Assembly (NCBI RefSeq): GCF_000368045.1
Contig: NZ_KB849235.1
Location: 800,981 to 864,980 of the forward strand
Length of the DNA stretch: 64,000 bases
Origin: Acinetobacter johnsonii CIP 64.6
GTDB taxonomy: Bacteria > Pseudomonadota > Gammaproteobacteria > Pseudomonadales > Moraxellaceae
Reading direction: 5' to 3'
Under the pieces are notes generated by a model that saw only the letters and a list, made by a program, of their open reading frames with translations, was not told the DNA's origin and ran no database searches. The position numbers were made by a program, and so were the translations under genes. Position 1 is the stretch's first letter, and every line of letters begins with the position of its first letter. This document shows positions 53,969 to 62,572 of this stretch, one piece after another.

Positions 53969-53983
53969 AAGTGAGTTAAGCAT

Positions 53984-54841
53984 ATGTCTGGTGGATTTAT
54001 TGTCGTTTTAGCAATTTTGGCTTTTGCCGCTGTCACCATTTTTAAAGGTGTCCGTATTGTTCCACAAGGTTATAAATGGATCGTGCAACGTCTGGGTAAA
54101 TACCATACCACGTTGAATCCAGGTCTCAACTTTGTGATTCCTTATGTCGATGAAGTGGCGTATAAAGTGACGACCAAAGACATTGTATTAGACATTCCCT
54201 CTCAAGAAGTGATTACCCGCGATAATGCCGTTTTGCTCATGAATGCAGTGGCCTATATCAACATTACCACGCCTGTAAATGCTGTCTATGGAATTGAAAA
54301 CTATACATGGGCCATTCAAAACTTAGTGCAAACTTCACTGCGTTCAATCGTTGGTGAAATGGATCTCGATGATGCGCTATCGTCTCGTGATCACATTAAA
54401 GCCAAACTTAAAGCAGCCATTTCGGATGATATTTCAGACTGGGGCATTACCCTAAAAACCGTTGAAATTCAAGATATTCAACCCTCTTCAACGATGCAGG
54501 CCGCAATGGAAGCGCAAGCGGCAGCTGAGCGTCAACGTCGTGCGACCGTGACCAAAGCAGACGGTGAAAAACAAGCAGCGATTTTAGAAGCTGATGGACG
54601 TTTAGAAGCGTCTCGTCGTGATGCAGAAGCACAAGTGGTCTTAGCAGAGTCTTCTCAGCGTGCCATTGAAATGGTCACTTCGGCTGTGGGCGACAAGGAA
54701 ATTCCTGTGGCTTACTTGTTGGGCGAACAATATGTCAAAGCGATGCAAGACATATCTAAATCGAACAATGCTAAAACAGTGGTGTTGCCAGCCGATATTT
54801 TAAGTACCATCCGTGGTGTTATGGGACGTAAAGACATCTAA
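53984..54841 (+). CDS. Stomatin-like SPFH/band 7 membrane protein
   Basis: A 285-residue protein with one N-terminal membrane helix (GFIVVLAILAFAAVTIF), an SPFH domain (VPQGYKWIVQRLGKYHTTLNPGLNFVIPYVDEVAYKVTTKDIVLDIPSQEVITRDNAV) and an oligomerising A/E-rich coiled coil (MEAQAAAERQRRATVTKADGEKQAAILEADGRLEASRRDAEAQ). It is of the QmcA/paraslipin kind. With the NfeD protein just upstream it probably forms a membrane microdomain assembly. A terminator follows. Confidence 0.93.
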   Translation: MSGGFIVVLAILAFAAVTIFKGVRIVPQGYKWIVQRLGKYHTTLNPGLNFVIPYVDEVAYKVTTKDIVLDIPSQEVITRDNAVLLMNAVAYINITTPVNAVYGIENYTWAIQNLVQTSLRSIVGEMDLDDALSSRDHIKAKLKAAISDDISDWGITLKTVEIQDIQPSSTMQAAMEAQAAAERQRRATVTKADGEKQAAILEADGRLEASRRDAEAQVVLAESSQRAIEMVTSAVGDKEIPVAYLLGEQYVKAMQDISKSNNAKTVVLPADILSTIRGVMGRKDI

Positions 54842-54864
54842 CTGATGCTTGGTTTCATTGAATG

Positions 54865-54890
54865 AGGACAGCTTTCGAGCTGTCTTTTTT
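54865..54890 (+). terminator. Terminator of the NfeD-stomatin operon
   Basis: GACAGCT/AGCTGTC with a TTCG tetraloop, then six T. Confidence 0.9.
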
Positions 54891-54933
54891 ATTGTGGTTG
54901 AGGAAAAACTCAAGCCTCTAAGAAACAAGCATT

Positions 54934-54966
54934 AAAAAAGAGGACACGCTATGTCCTCTTTTTTAA
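54934..54966 (-). terminator. Terminator of ispA
   Basis: AAAAGAGGACA/TGTCCTCTTTT with loop CGCTA and T tracts on both strands. Confidence 0.9.
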
Positions 54967-54981
54967 TCTAAACACTCAAAC

Positions 54982-55893
54982 TTAGCTTTGGCGAGCCAAT
55001 AAAAACTGTGAAATCTGATTAAGTTCTGCTGCCGCATCAGTTGGGAAATAAGCCAGAGCAGCAAAGGCTTGATCATGCAAAGTCTTGGCATACTCTTGTG
55101 CAGCGCCTAGCCCCATCAAGGCTGGATAAGTCGATTTTTCGACTTGCTCATCCTTCCCTGCGGTTTTACCCAGTACATCTGTATTTGAAATGATATCTAA
55201 AATATCATCTTGCACCTGAAAAGCCAAACCAATTGCCTGCGCATATTCACGTAACTTTGGAATCGCTTGATCGCAACCGTCAAATACAGTCACCGCGGCC
55301 ATCATCACCGCAGCAGAAATCAATGCACCCGTTTTATTTCGGTGGATATTTTCAAGTGCAGCCTGATCGACACGTTTACCTTCGGCTTGTAGGTCAAGGA
55401 CTTGTCCACACACCATTTTAGAACTCGCTGTCGCTAAAATTTGCATCTGCTTCAGTACAATACCCTGATCAACCACTGGGCCAGCATCAAACAGTCGACT
55501 ACCTAAAATTTCAAATGCCATGGACTGCAAGATATCGCCCGCAAGCAACGCTGTATCTTCACCATAAGCCACGTGACAGGTCGGCTGACCACGACGCAAA
55601 AGATCATTGTCCATACACGGCAAATCATCATGTGCCAAGGAATAACAATGAATCAGTTCCACAGCTACAGCGGCGCGGCGCACGGCCGCTGCATTATTGT
55701 TTGGCTTTAAATGTGCCGTGGCATAGCACAGCGCAGGACGCACACGTTTGCCACCTAACATGACCGCATGATGCACAGCACTCTTTAACGGTTCCGGAAT
55801 TGAAAAAGCATCAAGTGCCGTCAATAAATCATCGTGAATACGTTGTTGAGCCTGTTGGAGTGCATTTGCTGATACGTCGGTTAGTGCTGACAC
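54982..55893 (-). CDS. ispA: Farnesyl diphosphate synthase (polyprenyl synthetase family)
   Basis: Condenses IPP with DMAPP and GPP to farnesyl diphosphate for quinones and undecaprenyl carriers. The 303-residue protein has GGKRVRPAL, the first Asp-rich motif DDLPCMDND, the second one as FQVQDDILD, and GKTAGKDEQVEKSTYPALMG, all of the IspA type. The start is taken as GTG at 55893 with GAGG five bases upstream; a TTG six codons earlier is possible. No dxs or xseB gene is adjacent, unlike in E. coli. Confidence 0.94.
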   Translation of the reverse strand: MSALTDVSANALQQAQQRIHDDLLTALDAFSIPEPLKSAVHHAVMLGGKRVRPALCYATAHLKPNNNAAAVRRAAVAVELIHCYSLAHDDLPCMDNDLLRRGQPTCHVAYGEDTALLAGDILQSMAFEILGSRLFDAGPVVDQGIVLKQMQILATASSKMVCGQVLDLQAEGKRVDQAALENIHRNKTGALISAAVMMAAVTVFDGCDQAIPKLREYAQAIGLAFQVQDDILDIISNTDVLGKTAGKDEQVEKSTYPALMGLGAAQEYAKTLHDQAFAALAYFPTDAAAELNQISQFLLARQS

Positions 55894-56209
55894 ATTCGCC
55901 TCGAATAACAATAGGATAAATTAATCTGGTACTCAGTTTGCCTGAGCCGATCATTTAAAATGATCTGTTGGCATGATACTGCTTTCTGCCCGCTTTCTCT
56001 ATGCCGAAAGCACAAACAAGGCACAGTATTCTATTAATTTTTGCAGACGAGGTGATAAGAATGACTTTTCTACTATTTCAAGCAGCCATTACACAAGCAA
56101 TCAAGCTCTAAAATTCACCTCTCATGCTCTTGGTTATTTTTAGCCTTCTTATCACAGACCTAGAGTTGACATAAAAAAGCCTCTACAGAAAGAGGCTTTT
56201 TACATAGCG
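55894..56209. other. Intergenic region between ispA and prpF
   Basis: The 316-bp gap has a palindrome GATCATTTAAAATGATC (55949-55965) close to the ispA start, and the prpF terminator at the other end. No gene is supported. Confidence 0.5.
56172..56203 (-). terminator. Terminator of prpF
   Basis: AAAAGCCTCT/AGAGGCTTTT with a 6-base loop and T tracts on both strands. Confidence 0.88.
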
Positions 56210-57400
56210 TTAATCCAAGCTTTCCGCTGGAATACGCACCCAACCTTCCATCAACACGCGTGCACTACGGCTCATGACAGCTTTTTTTACTACCCACTGA
56301 CCCTTTTCTTGTATCGCTTGCGCTCCCACACGTAAGGTCCCTGAAGGATGACCAAAACGAACGGCTTCACGTGCTCCACCACCCGCGGCCAAATTGACCA
56401 AGGTTCCTGGTATCGCTGCTGCGGTACCAATGGCAACAGCTGCTGTCCCCATCATCGCATGGTGTAATTTACCCATAGAAAGTGCACGAACCAATAAATC
56501 GGTGTCTTGCTCTGTAATGGTTTTACCACTCGACGAGACATATTGTTTTGGCTTAGAAACAAAAGCAATTTTAGGCGTGTGTTGACGACTGGCAGCTTCA
56601 GAAATGTCTTGAATCAGCCCCATCTGTTTTGCACCATAGGCACGAATGGTTTCAAAACGCGCTAAAGCTTTAGCATCGCCATTAATTGCGTCTTGTAATT
56701 CACTCCCCGTGTAGCCAATGTCTTCTGCATTTAAGAAAATGGTCGGAATACCTGCATTGATAAACGTTGCTTGAAAGCAACCAATCTCTGGAACCTCTAA
56801 AGTGTCAACCAAATTCCCTGTTGGGAACATTGCACCCCCATCTTCACCATCATCGGCTGGATCTAAAAATTCAATTTGCACTTCTGCAGCTGGGAACGTC
56901 ACGCCATCCAGTTCAAAATCACCTGTTTCTTGAACTTGGCCCTGCGTAATAGGTACGTGTGCAATAATGGTTTTTTGAATATTCACCTGCCAAATGCGGA
57001 CTGTGCAGATGCCATTTTCGGGAATACGTGCAGCATCGACCAAACCATTTGAAATCGCAAATGAGCCTACAGCAGCCGTTAAGTTGCCACAGTTTCCGCT
57101 CCAGTCGACAAAAGGCTGATCAATCGACACTTGCCCAAATAAATAGTCGACATCATGTTCGGGCTGTTGGCTCTTCGCTAAAATCACCGTTTTACTGGTA
57201 CTCGATGTTGCACCACCCATACCATCAATCTGCTTTGCATAAGGATCCGGGCTACCAATCACACGGAGCAATAACTGATCTCGAACGCGTCCAGCCTGTT
57301 GCGCGGCTTCTGGGAGATCATCTAATTTAAAGAATACGCCCTTACTGGTCCCTCCACGCATATACGTTGCTGGAATTTTGATTTGCGGTGCAAAACTCAT
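56210..57400 (-). CDS. prpF: PrpF-family isomerase (2-methylaconitate cis-trans isomerase type)
   Basis: A 396-residue isomerase of the PrpF family, the size of the known enzyme in the methylcitrate route of propionate breakdown. Family stretches are YMRGGTSKGVFFKLDDLP near the start, GGATSSTSKTVIL, VDWSGNCGNLTAAVGSFAI, INAGIPTIFL and GTLVNLAAGGGAREAVRFGHPSGTL. The start at 57400 (MSFAPQIK) is chosen because AAGGA lies upstream at suitable distance and it gives the usual length; other Mets up to 57427 lack a ribosome site. The rest of a prp operon (prpB, prpC, acnD) is not next to it, so the substrate may differ. Confidence 0.87.
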   Translation of the reverse strand: MSFAPQIKIPATYMRGGTSKGVFFKLDDLPEAAQQAGRVRDQLLLRVIGSPDPYAKQIDGMGGATSSTSKTVILAKSQQPEHDVDYLFGQVSIDQPFVDWSGNCGNLTAAVGSFAISNGLVDAARIPENGICTVRIWQVNIQKTIIAHVPITQGQVQETGDFELDGVTFPAAEVQIEFLDPADDGEDGGAMFPTGNLVDTLEVPEIGCFQATFINAGIPTIFLNAEDIGYTGSELQDAINGDAKALARFETIRAYGAKQMGLIQDISEAASRQHTPKIAFVSKPKQYVSSSGKTITEQDTDLLVRALSMGKLHHAMMGTAAVAIGTAAAIPGTLVNLAAGGGAREAVRFGHPSGTLRVGAQAIQEKGQWVVKKAVMSRSARVLMEGWVRIPAESLD

Positions 57401-57731
57401 TTTTATTGAATCCTTCATATTTATCATTGTGTTAAGTCAAAAGATCTGATTTAACTTAGGCTCATCATACCTTTTTTCCCTATGCCTACGTAAAATACAG
57501 ACTTAAGTCTAAAAAAACATCATTTGTGAACGTCCGGTTTCCAAATAAAACTCCTGATTTGATAATTTAAATAAAATTAATATATTGATTCGTATGTTTT
57601 TTATTTACAATTCATTACACATTATTTTTCATATGAATAATAACTTTTTTTCATGGATTTTGAGCTACTATGCGATTTCTTCGCGATCTATTACAATCGG
57701 AAACACTTATCCATTGTCGGGCTGAAATAAC
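57401..57731. other. Intergenic region between prpF and the first permease
   Basis: The 331-bp gap is AT-rich and holds a 12-bp palindrome AGACTTAAGTCT (57499-57510), a possible regulator site between divergent genes. The permease start has no clear Shine-Dalgarno sequence here. No gene is seen. Confidence 0.5.
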
Positions 57732-59084
57732 TTGAATAAAGAGTCGTCTCAACTTCAGCGTGGCTTAAAGAACCGTCATATTCAATTGATTGCCATGGGC
57801 GGCGCAATTGGTACTGGCTTATTTTTAGGTTCCGCACATGTGATTGAATCTGCTGGCCCATCCATTATTTTGGGCTATGCAATTGGCGGTTTAATCGCGT
57901 TTCTAATCATGCGTCAACTCGGGGAAATGATTGTTGAGGAACCTGTAGCTGGTTCTTTTAGTCATTTTGCAAACAAATACTGGGGCAAATTTGCAGGCTT
58001 TCTTGCAGGCTGGAACTACTGGATTCTATATGTTCTAGTAGCCATGACCGAGCTGACCGCTGTTGCGAAGTATATCAACTACTGGTGGCCCCACATTCCT
58101 GCGTGGGCATCTGTTCTCACCTTCTTTGTGATCATTACCTTAGTCAATTTAGGTAATGTGAAGTTTTACGGTGAATCAGAGTTCTGGCTAGCTATTATCA
58201 AAGTCACGGCCGTCGTCGCTATGATTGTATTTGGTCTTTATCTTTTGGCTACGGCAGGCGCAGATTCCACGGCTTCATTTAGCAACCTTTGGTCACATGG
58301 CGGTTTCTTCCCGCATGGCGTTGAAGGCCTCTTCTATATGCTTGCCTTCCTCATGTTTGCCTTTGGCGGTATTGAATTGATTGGTATGGCTGCAGCAGAA
58401 GCTGATAACCCACAAAAATCAATTCCGAAAGCAATCAACCAAGTGGTATTCCGTATCCTCATTTTCTATGTGGGTTCATTGACCATTTTGTTATCGCTTG
58501 TACCTTGGAATGAATTGCAACTTGGCGGCTTAGATAAGAGCCCATTTGTAATGATCTTCAGTCAATTAGGTATTGGTTGGGCTGCGCATTTGCTTAACTT
58601 TATTATCTTGACTGCAGCACTTTCTGTATATAACAGTGGTATGTATGCTAACAGCCGCATGCTGTTTGGTTTAGCACAGCAAGGCAATGCACCTAAAATC
58701 TTCAGTAAAACCAATAAGCAAGGGGTACCAATTCCAGCAGTCTTGTTTTCAGCATTACTCATTTTCGGTTGTGTACTGTTGAATTATTTTGCGCCAGAAG
58801 ATGCTCTCAGCAACTTAATTTATATTGTTGTTGGTGCTTTGGTATTGAACTGGGCCATGATCAGCTTAACTCATCTTCAATTTATGAAGGCCATGAAAAG
58901 CGAAGCAAAAAAACCATTATTTCCTGCACTTTGGTCACCTTTCAGTAACTACCTTGTGCTTGGATTTATTGCTGTAGTGCTTTACATCATGTGGACTCAA
59001 GGTTTAAGCGGCGCTGTGATCATGATTCCAATTTGGATTGTATTAATGTTCGTTCTATACAAAATCCTGTATAGAAAAGCATAA
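57732..59084 (+). CDS. Amino-acid permease (APC superfamily, AroP/ProY type)
   Basis: A 450-residue proton-coupled importer with twelve expected helices. MNKESSQLQRGLKNRHIQLIAMGGAIGTGLFLGSAHVIESAGPS is the usual start of the AroP/ProY/GabP group, and GNAPKIFSKTNKQGVPIPAVL the usual loop. It is a paralogue of the permease at 61143-62543, with blocks such as LIGYAIxGLIAFLxMRQLGEMIVxEP shared. The start is TTG at 57732; no ATG upstream fits and no good ribosome site is visible, so the start is uncertain. Neighbouring hppD and tyrB make an aromatic amino acid a likely substrate. Confidence 0.88.
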   Translation: MNKESSQLQRGLKNRHIQLIAMGGAIGTGLFLGSAHVIESAGPSIILGYAIGGLIAFLIMRQLGEMIVEEPVAGSFSHFANKYWGKFAGFLAGWNYWILYVLVAMTELTAVAKYINYWWPHIPAWASVLTFFVIITLVNLGNVKFYGESEFWLAIIKVTAVVAMIVFGLYLLATAGADSTASFSNLWSHGGFFPHGVEGLFYMLAFLMFAFGGIELIGMAAAEADNPQKSIPKAINQVVFRILIFYVGSLTILLSLVPWNELQLGGLDKSPFVMIFSQLGIGWAAHLLNFIILTAALSVYNSGMYANSRMLFGLAQQGNAPKIFSKTNKQGVPIPAVLFSALLIFGCVLLNYFAPEDALSNLIYIVVGALVLNWAMISLTHLQFMKAMKSEAKKPLFPALWSPFSNYLVLGFIAVVLYIMWTQGLSGAVIMIPIWIVLMFVLYKILYRKA

Positions 59085-59097
59085 AATATTCATTTTT

Positions 59098-59132
59098 AAA
59101 TAGTTATTGTTTCGGCAATAACTATTTTTTTT
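59098..59132 (+). terminator. Terminator of the first permease gene
   Basis: AAATAGTTATTG/CAATAACTATTT with a 6-base loop, then a long T tract. Confidence 0.88.
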
Positions 59133-59163
59133 GAGTAAAATCAGCTACATTAACCGCACTTTT

Positions 59164-59239
59164 GCGCTCTTAGCTTAACTGGATAGAGCAGTTGCCTCCT
59201 AAGCGACCGACGTGGGTTCGAGTCCCGCAGAGCGCACCA
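59164..59239 (+). tRNA. tRNA-Arg (anticodon CCT)
   Basis: A 76-base cloverleaf including the encoded CCA. The acceptor stem is GCGCTCT/AGAGCGC, the D arm GCTT...GAGC, the anticodon stem GTTGC/GCGAC with one T-G pair, and the loop CTCCTAA gives anticodon CCT, reading AGG. The T arm GTGGGTTCGAGTCCCGC is standard. Confidence 0.95.
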
Positions 59240-59690
59240 TTTTATATTTGTTTTCAATCTCTCTAAGCCTAATCATAAACACTAAAAATTCGATTCATCG
59301 CGCCCAGATACTAATAATCCCCCTCAAACTTGGACTCCGATCCAACAGCCCCTCAAGCTGATGCAAAAAATTCAGCGTGAAGAAACTCGCTCGTTGCGAC
59401 ACCCTGCATCTGGGTTTTCAAGTCAGGTCTAACTAAGTCAAACTATTCTTGACACTTTACAATTAATTTTCGTGCTCGAATCAGTTGGTTGGCTGTTTAA
59501 AATAGCTGCTCTCAATAGATTCACTGAATAAGCCAAATTTCATACCCAATTTTTCCCTTCTATTTTAGTCCTATAGCACAGATTTCATCCTGAAATCTTG
59601 GTATAACAAAGCGCCCCTATTTTAAAAATTATTTTTATGAATAGTATTAATTTAATTTATAGGTCAATCATTTATCAATTTTATTTATTG
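59240..59690. other. Region downstream of the tRNA with a short unexplained open frame
   Basis: No full gene is seen. A frame with coding-like composition runs between stops from 59286 to 59429 (48 codons) but has no start or ribosome site except an internal ATG at 59361. It may be the remains of a gene or of an integration event; tRNA 3' ends are common integration sites, but I see no integrase. Confidence 0.4.
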
Positions 59691-59705
59691 CGTAATTAAA
59701 TTACG
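59691..59705. promoter_or_regulatory. Palindrome upstream of hppD
   Basis: CGTAAT-TAA-ATTACG, a perfect 6-bp inverted repeat with 3-base centre, sits immediately upstream of the -35 box of hppD. Its place suits a transcription regulator of aromatic amino-acid catabolism. Confidence 0.5.
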
Positions 59706-59707
59706 TA

Positions 59708-59735
59708 TTGAATAATAATTTAGATCAAGTATGAT
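59708..59735 (+). promoter_or_regulatory. Promoter of hppD
   Basis: TTGAAT (59708-59713), 16-base spacing, TATGAT (59730-59735). Transcription should start near 59742, giving a leader of about 175 bases before the hppD ATG. Confidence 0.65.
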
Positions 59736-59750
59736 GAATTAAAATTTCTA

Positions 59751-59894
59751 CACTTGTTCACTCAACATTAAGAATGTTGCTGAACAGGTGGCCCATTTCA
59801 GACAAACGGATTTGTCTCTCTCGCTCTAGAATTGTAGCGACCAGCCCGTTGGCTCTGAAAGGAATCGTTAAAAAGATAAGCAATAGGATTGCTT
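59751..59894 (+). promoter_or_regulatory. Structured 5' leader RNA of hppD (possible riboswitch or protein-binding leader)
   Basis: Stem A: CACTTGTTCA/TGAACAGGTG (59751-59760, 59781-59790, one G-U pair) capped by CAACATT/AATGTTG. Then a junction closed by TTTCAG/CTGAAA (59796-59801, 59855-59860) enclosing three hairpins: ACAAA/TTTGT (59802-59815), TCGCT/AGCGA (59821-59840) and AGCC/GGCT (59843-59854). A final hairpin AAGCAAT/ATTGCTT (59878-59894) comes just before the ribosome site. I do not recognise a known riboswitch class. Confidence 0.55.
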
Positions 59895-59916
59895 AAAAAA
59901 GAAATGAGGACGTTGT

Positions 59917-60978
59917 ATGAATGAATTAGCCAACCCATTAGAACTATGTGGATTCGAATTTATAGAATTTGTTTCTGAAGATGGTCAGCTAGATGCGGTG
60001 TTTGAAACCATTGGATTCAGCAAAGTGGCAAAGCATAAGTCTAAAAATGCGTATTTATGGCGTCAGGGCAAAATTAATATCATTCTTAATTATCAGCCTG
60101 AATCGTATGCAGCTTATTTCTATAAACAACACGGCCCTTCTGCCTGTGCAATGGGTTTCCGTACCAAGAATGCGGCAAAGGCATTTAAAAAGGCGATAGA
60201 AATTGGTGCTGAACCAATTTACAACCAAGTTGGTCCGATGGAGCTAAATATCCCAGCAATTAAAGGGATTGGCGGCTCTCCTATTTTCCTCGTCGATTGT
60301 GACATTTACCAAAATGACTTCATTTTCTTTGATGATGTACCCTCCCATCCTGTCGGCACAGGTTTATATGAAATCGACCATTTGACCCATAATGTGTATA
60401 AAGGCCGTATGCAGTATTGGTCTGATTTCTATGAAAAGATTTTTAACTTCCAAGAAATTCGCTACTTCGATATTAAAGGTGAATATACTGGCCTGACGTC
60501 CAAGGCACTGACGGCACCAGATGGTAAAATCCGTATTCCGCTGAATGAAGATTCGGATAAAGGAAATGGTCAGATTGCCGAATTCCTCAATGAATTTAAC
60601 GGTGAAGGTATTCAGCATATTGCCTTCATTTGTGATGACCTGATCAGCACTTGGGACAAACTCAAAGCGTTAGGTGCCAAGTTCATGACACCTCCACCCA
60701 ATACCTACTATGAAATGCTAGATGAGCGTTTGCCTAACCACGGTGAACTTGCCGATGAGCTACAAAAACGTGGCATTTTGCTGGATGGCAATACTAAAGA
60801 CGGTAATAAACGTCTCCTCTTGCAAATTTTCTCCCAAAATATGCTAGGCCCTGTCTTCTTTGAATTTATTCAACGTAAAGATGACGACGGTTTTGGTGAA
60901 GGCAACTTTAAAGCGCTATTTGAGTCGATTGAACGCGACCAAATTAAACGTGGCGTTTTAGATGTATCTAAAGCTTAA
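59917..60978 (+). CDS. hppD: 4-hydroxyphenylpyruvate dioxygenase
   Basis: Converts 4-hydroxyphenylpyruvate to homogentisate, the second step of tyrosine breakdown, using Fe(II) and oxygen. The 353-residue protein has the two-domain layout of bacterial HPPDs. The iron-binding residues are recognisable: His in EIDHLTHNVY, His in GEGIQHIAFICDDL, and Glu in GPVFFEFIQRK. The C-terminus GEGNFKALFESIERDQIKRGVL is a family hallmark. GAGGA precedes the ATG. It lies between two amino-acid permeases and before tyrB; hmgA and the later genes are not in the window. Confidence 0.97.
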   Translation: MNELANPLELCGFEFIEFVSEDGQLDAVFETIGFSKVAKHKSKNAYLWRQGKINIILNYQPESYAAYFYKQHGPSACAMGFRTKNAAKAFKKAIEIGAEPIYNQVGPMELNIPAIKGIGGSPIFLVDCDIYQNDFIFFDDVPSHPVGTGLYEIDHLTHNVYKGRMQYWSDFYEKIFNFQEIRYFDIKGEYTGLTSKALTAPDGKIRIPLNEDSDKGNGQIAEFLNEFNGEGIQHIAFICDDLISTWDKLKALGAKFMTPPPNTYYEMLDERLPNHGELADELQKRGILLDGNTKDGNKRLLLQIFSQNMLGPVFFEFIQRKDDDGFGEGNFKALFESIERDQIKRGVLDVSKA

Positions 60979-60989
60979 ACGATTTCTAG

Positions 60990-61027
60990 AATTTCCCTGT
61001 ACATATAGTTTTATGTACAGGGAAATT
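60990..61027 (+). terminator. Long hairpin after hppD
   Basis: A perfect 16-bp stem AATTTCCCTGTACATA/TATGTACAGGGAAATT with a 6-base loop. It lacks a long T tract, so termination may be partial and the permease downstream could be co-transcribed to some extent. Confidence 0.75.
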
Positions 61028-61142
61028 TAACTTTTGTGCAAGAACTATACTCGTAAAATTAAAGTCTGCTCCGATGACAATATAAAAATAACTAAACATC
61101 ATCATGGTTCAAGGCTTTATCTCACATGGATGAAGAATAAAA

Positions 61143-62543
61143 ATGCAGCATATTGAACAAGGAAACCTGAAAAAAGGTTTAAGTAATCGTCATATTCAGC
61201 TCATCGCCCTCGGTGGTTCTATCGGCACGGGGCTATTCCTCGGTATTTCACAAACCATCAAACTCGCAGGACCTTCTGTTATTTTAGGCTATGCCATCGC
61301 AGGCCTTATAGCCTTTCTCATGATGCGCCAGCTTGGTGAAATGATTGTGCATGAACCCGTGAGTGGTTCTTTTAGTCATTTTGCTTATAAATACTGGGGC
61401 AAATTTGCGGGCTTTATGTCTGGCTGGAATTATTGGGTACTCAATATTTTAGTGTGTATGGCTGAACTCAGTGCTGTCGGCCTCTATATCCATTACTGGT
61501 GGCCTGATATTCCAACGTGGGTTTCTGCTTTGGGTTTCTTTATTTTCATTAATGTCATTAATTTACTGCACGTGAAATTATTTGGTGAAATGGAATTTTG
61601 GTTAGCCATCATTAAGGTCGTGGCAATTATTGCCATGATTGCTTTTGGTAGTTACTTGTTGGCCAGCGGTAGTGGTCATAGCCAGTCTAGCTTACAAAAT
61701 TTATGGCAGCTCGGTGGCTTCTTCCCAAATGGTATTACAGGCTTAGTGATAGCTATGGCCATGATTATGTTTGCTTTCGGTGGAATTGAACTGGTAGGTA
61801 TTGCAGCAGCAGAGACAGATAATCCTCAGAAAACCCTTCCAAAAGCCGTCAATCAAATTGTTTACCGCGTCCTGTTGTTTTATATCTTAAGCCTAGTCGT
61901 GATTTTGTCACTTTATCCATGGAATATGATGGCCGAAGGCGGTAGTCCTTTTGTATTGATTTTCGACTCTTTAGGCAGCCAGACCGTGGCCGCTGTTTTA
62001 AATTTTGTGGTTTTGACCGCGGCTGTTTCTGTCTATAACAGCACCAATTACTGTACCAGCCGAATGCTGCTTGGTCTGGCACAACAGGGCAATGCCCCAA
62101 AATTTTTAAGCAAAATTAATCCGCGTGGTATTCCTGTAAATGCCATTATGGTTTCAGCTTTCTTTACTTTAATATGTGTTCTGATTAACTATTTATTTCC
62201 TGAAAAAGCATTTAACTTACTCATGATGCTAGTCGTAGCGGCTATTGTGATTAACTGGGTCGTGATTTCTTATACACATTTAAAGTTTAAAAAAGCCATG
62301 AATCGCATGCAGGTAAAAACTCACTTCCCAAGTGTGGCCTATCCATTTACCAATTATTTATGTATTGCCTTCATGGCGAGTATTCTGCTCATTATGAGTC
62401 GTAGCCCAGATATGCAAATTGCAGTTCTCATGATTCCAGTCTGGATTGCGATTTTACTGACGGCTTATCTCTTTAAACGAAAGCAAGAAGATCATGTTGC
62501 GTTGCTTGAAAAAAGTAAAATCACTTCCTTACCAGAAGCGTAA
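61143..62543 (+). CDS. Amino-acid permease (APC superfamily, AroP/ProY type)
   Basis: A 466-residue importer with twelve expected helices, paralogous to the permease at 57732-59084: KKGLSNRHIQLIALGGSIGTGLFLGISQTIKLAGPS, then GEMIVHEPVSGSFSHFAYKYWGKFAGFMSGWNYWVLN. It differs most in loops and in a longer, charged C-terminal tail (KRKQEDHVALLEKSKI). It lies between hppD and tyrB with only 29 bases to tyrB, so a tyrosine or phenylalanine substrate is likely. The ribosome site (AAGAA) is weak. Confidence 0.9.
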   Translation: MQHIEQGNLKKGLSNRHIQLIALGGSIGTGLFLGISQTIKLAGPSVILGYAIAGLIAFLMMRQLGEMIVHEPVSGSFSHFAYKYWGKFAGFMSGWNYWVLNILVCMAELSAVGLYIHYWWPDIPTWVSALGFFIFINVINLLHVKLFGEMEFWLAIIKVVAIIAMIAFGSYLLASGSGHSQSSLQNLWQLGGFFPNGITGLVIAMAMIMFAFGGIELVGIAAAETDNPQKTLPKAVNQIVYRVLLFYILSLVVILSLYPWNMMAEGGSPFVLIFDSLGSQTVAAVLNFVVLTAAVSVYNSTNYCTSRMLLGLAQQGNAPKFLSKINPRGIPVNAIMVSAFFTLICVLINYLFPEKAFNLLMMLVVAAIVINWVVISYTHLKFKKAMNRMQVKTHFPSVAYPFTNYLCIAFMASILLIMSRSPDMQIAVLMIPVWIAILLTAYLFKRKQEDHVALLEKSKITSLPEA

Positions 62544-62572
62544 TATCGTATTTATCATATTAGGATGTATTC

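Noticed and set aside
59751..59894. The hppD leader as a glycine, TPP or guanidine riboswitch.
   Set aside because: The conserved core sequences of those classes that I know are not present; the ACGG in the first hairpin is not in the tetraloop setting of guanidine-II.
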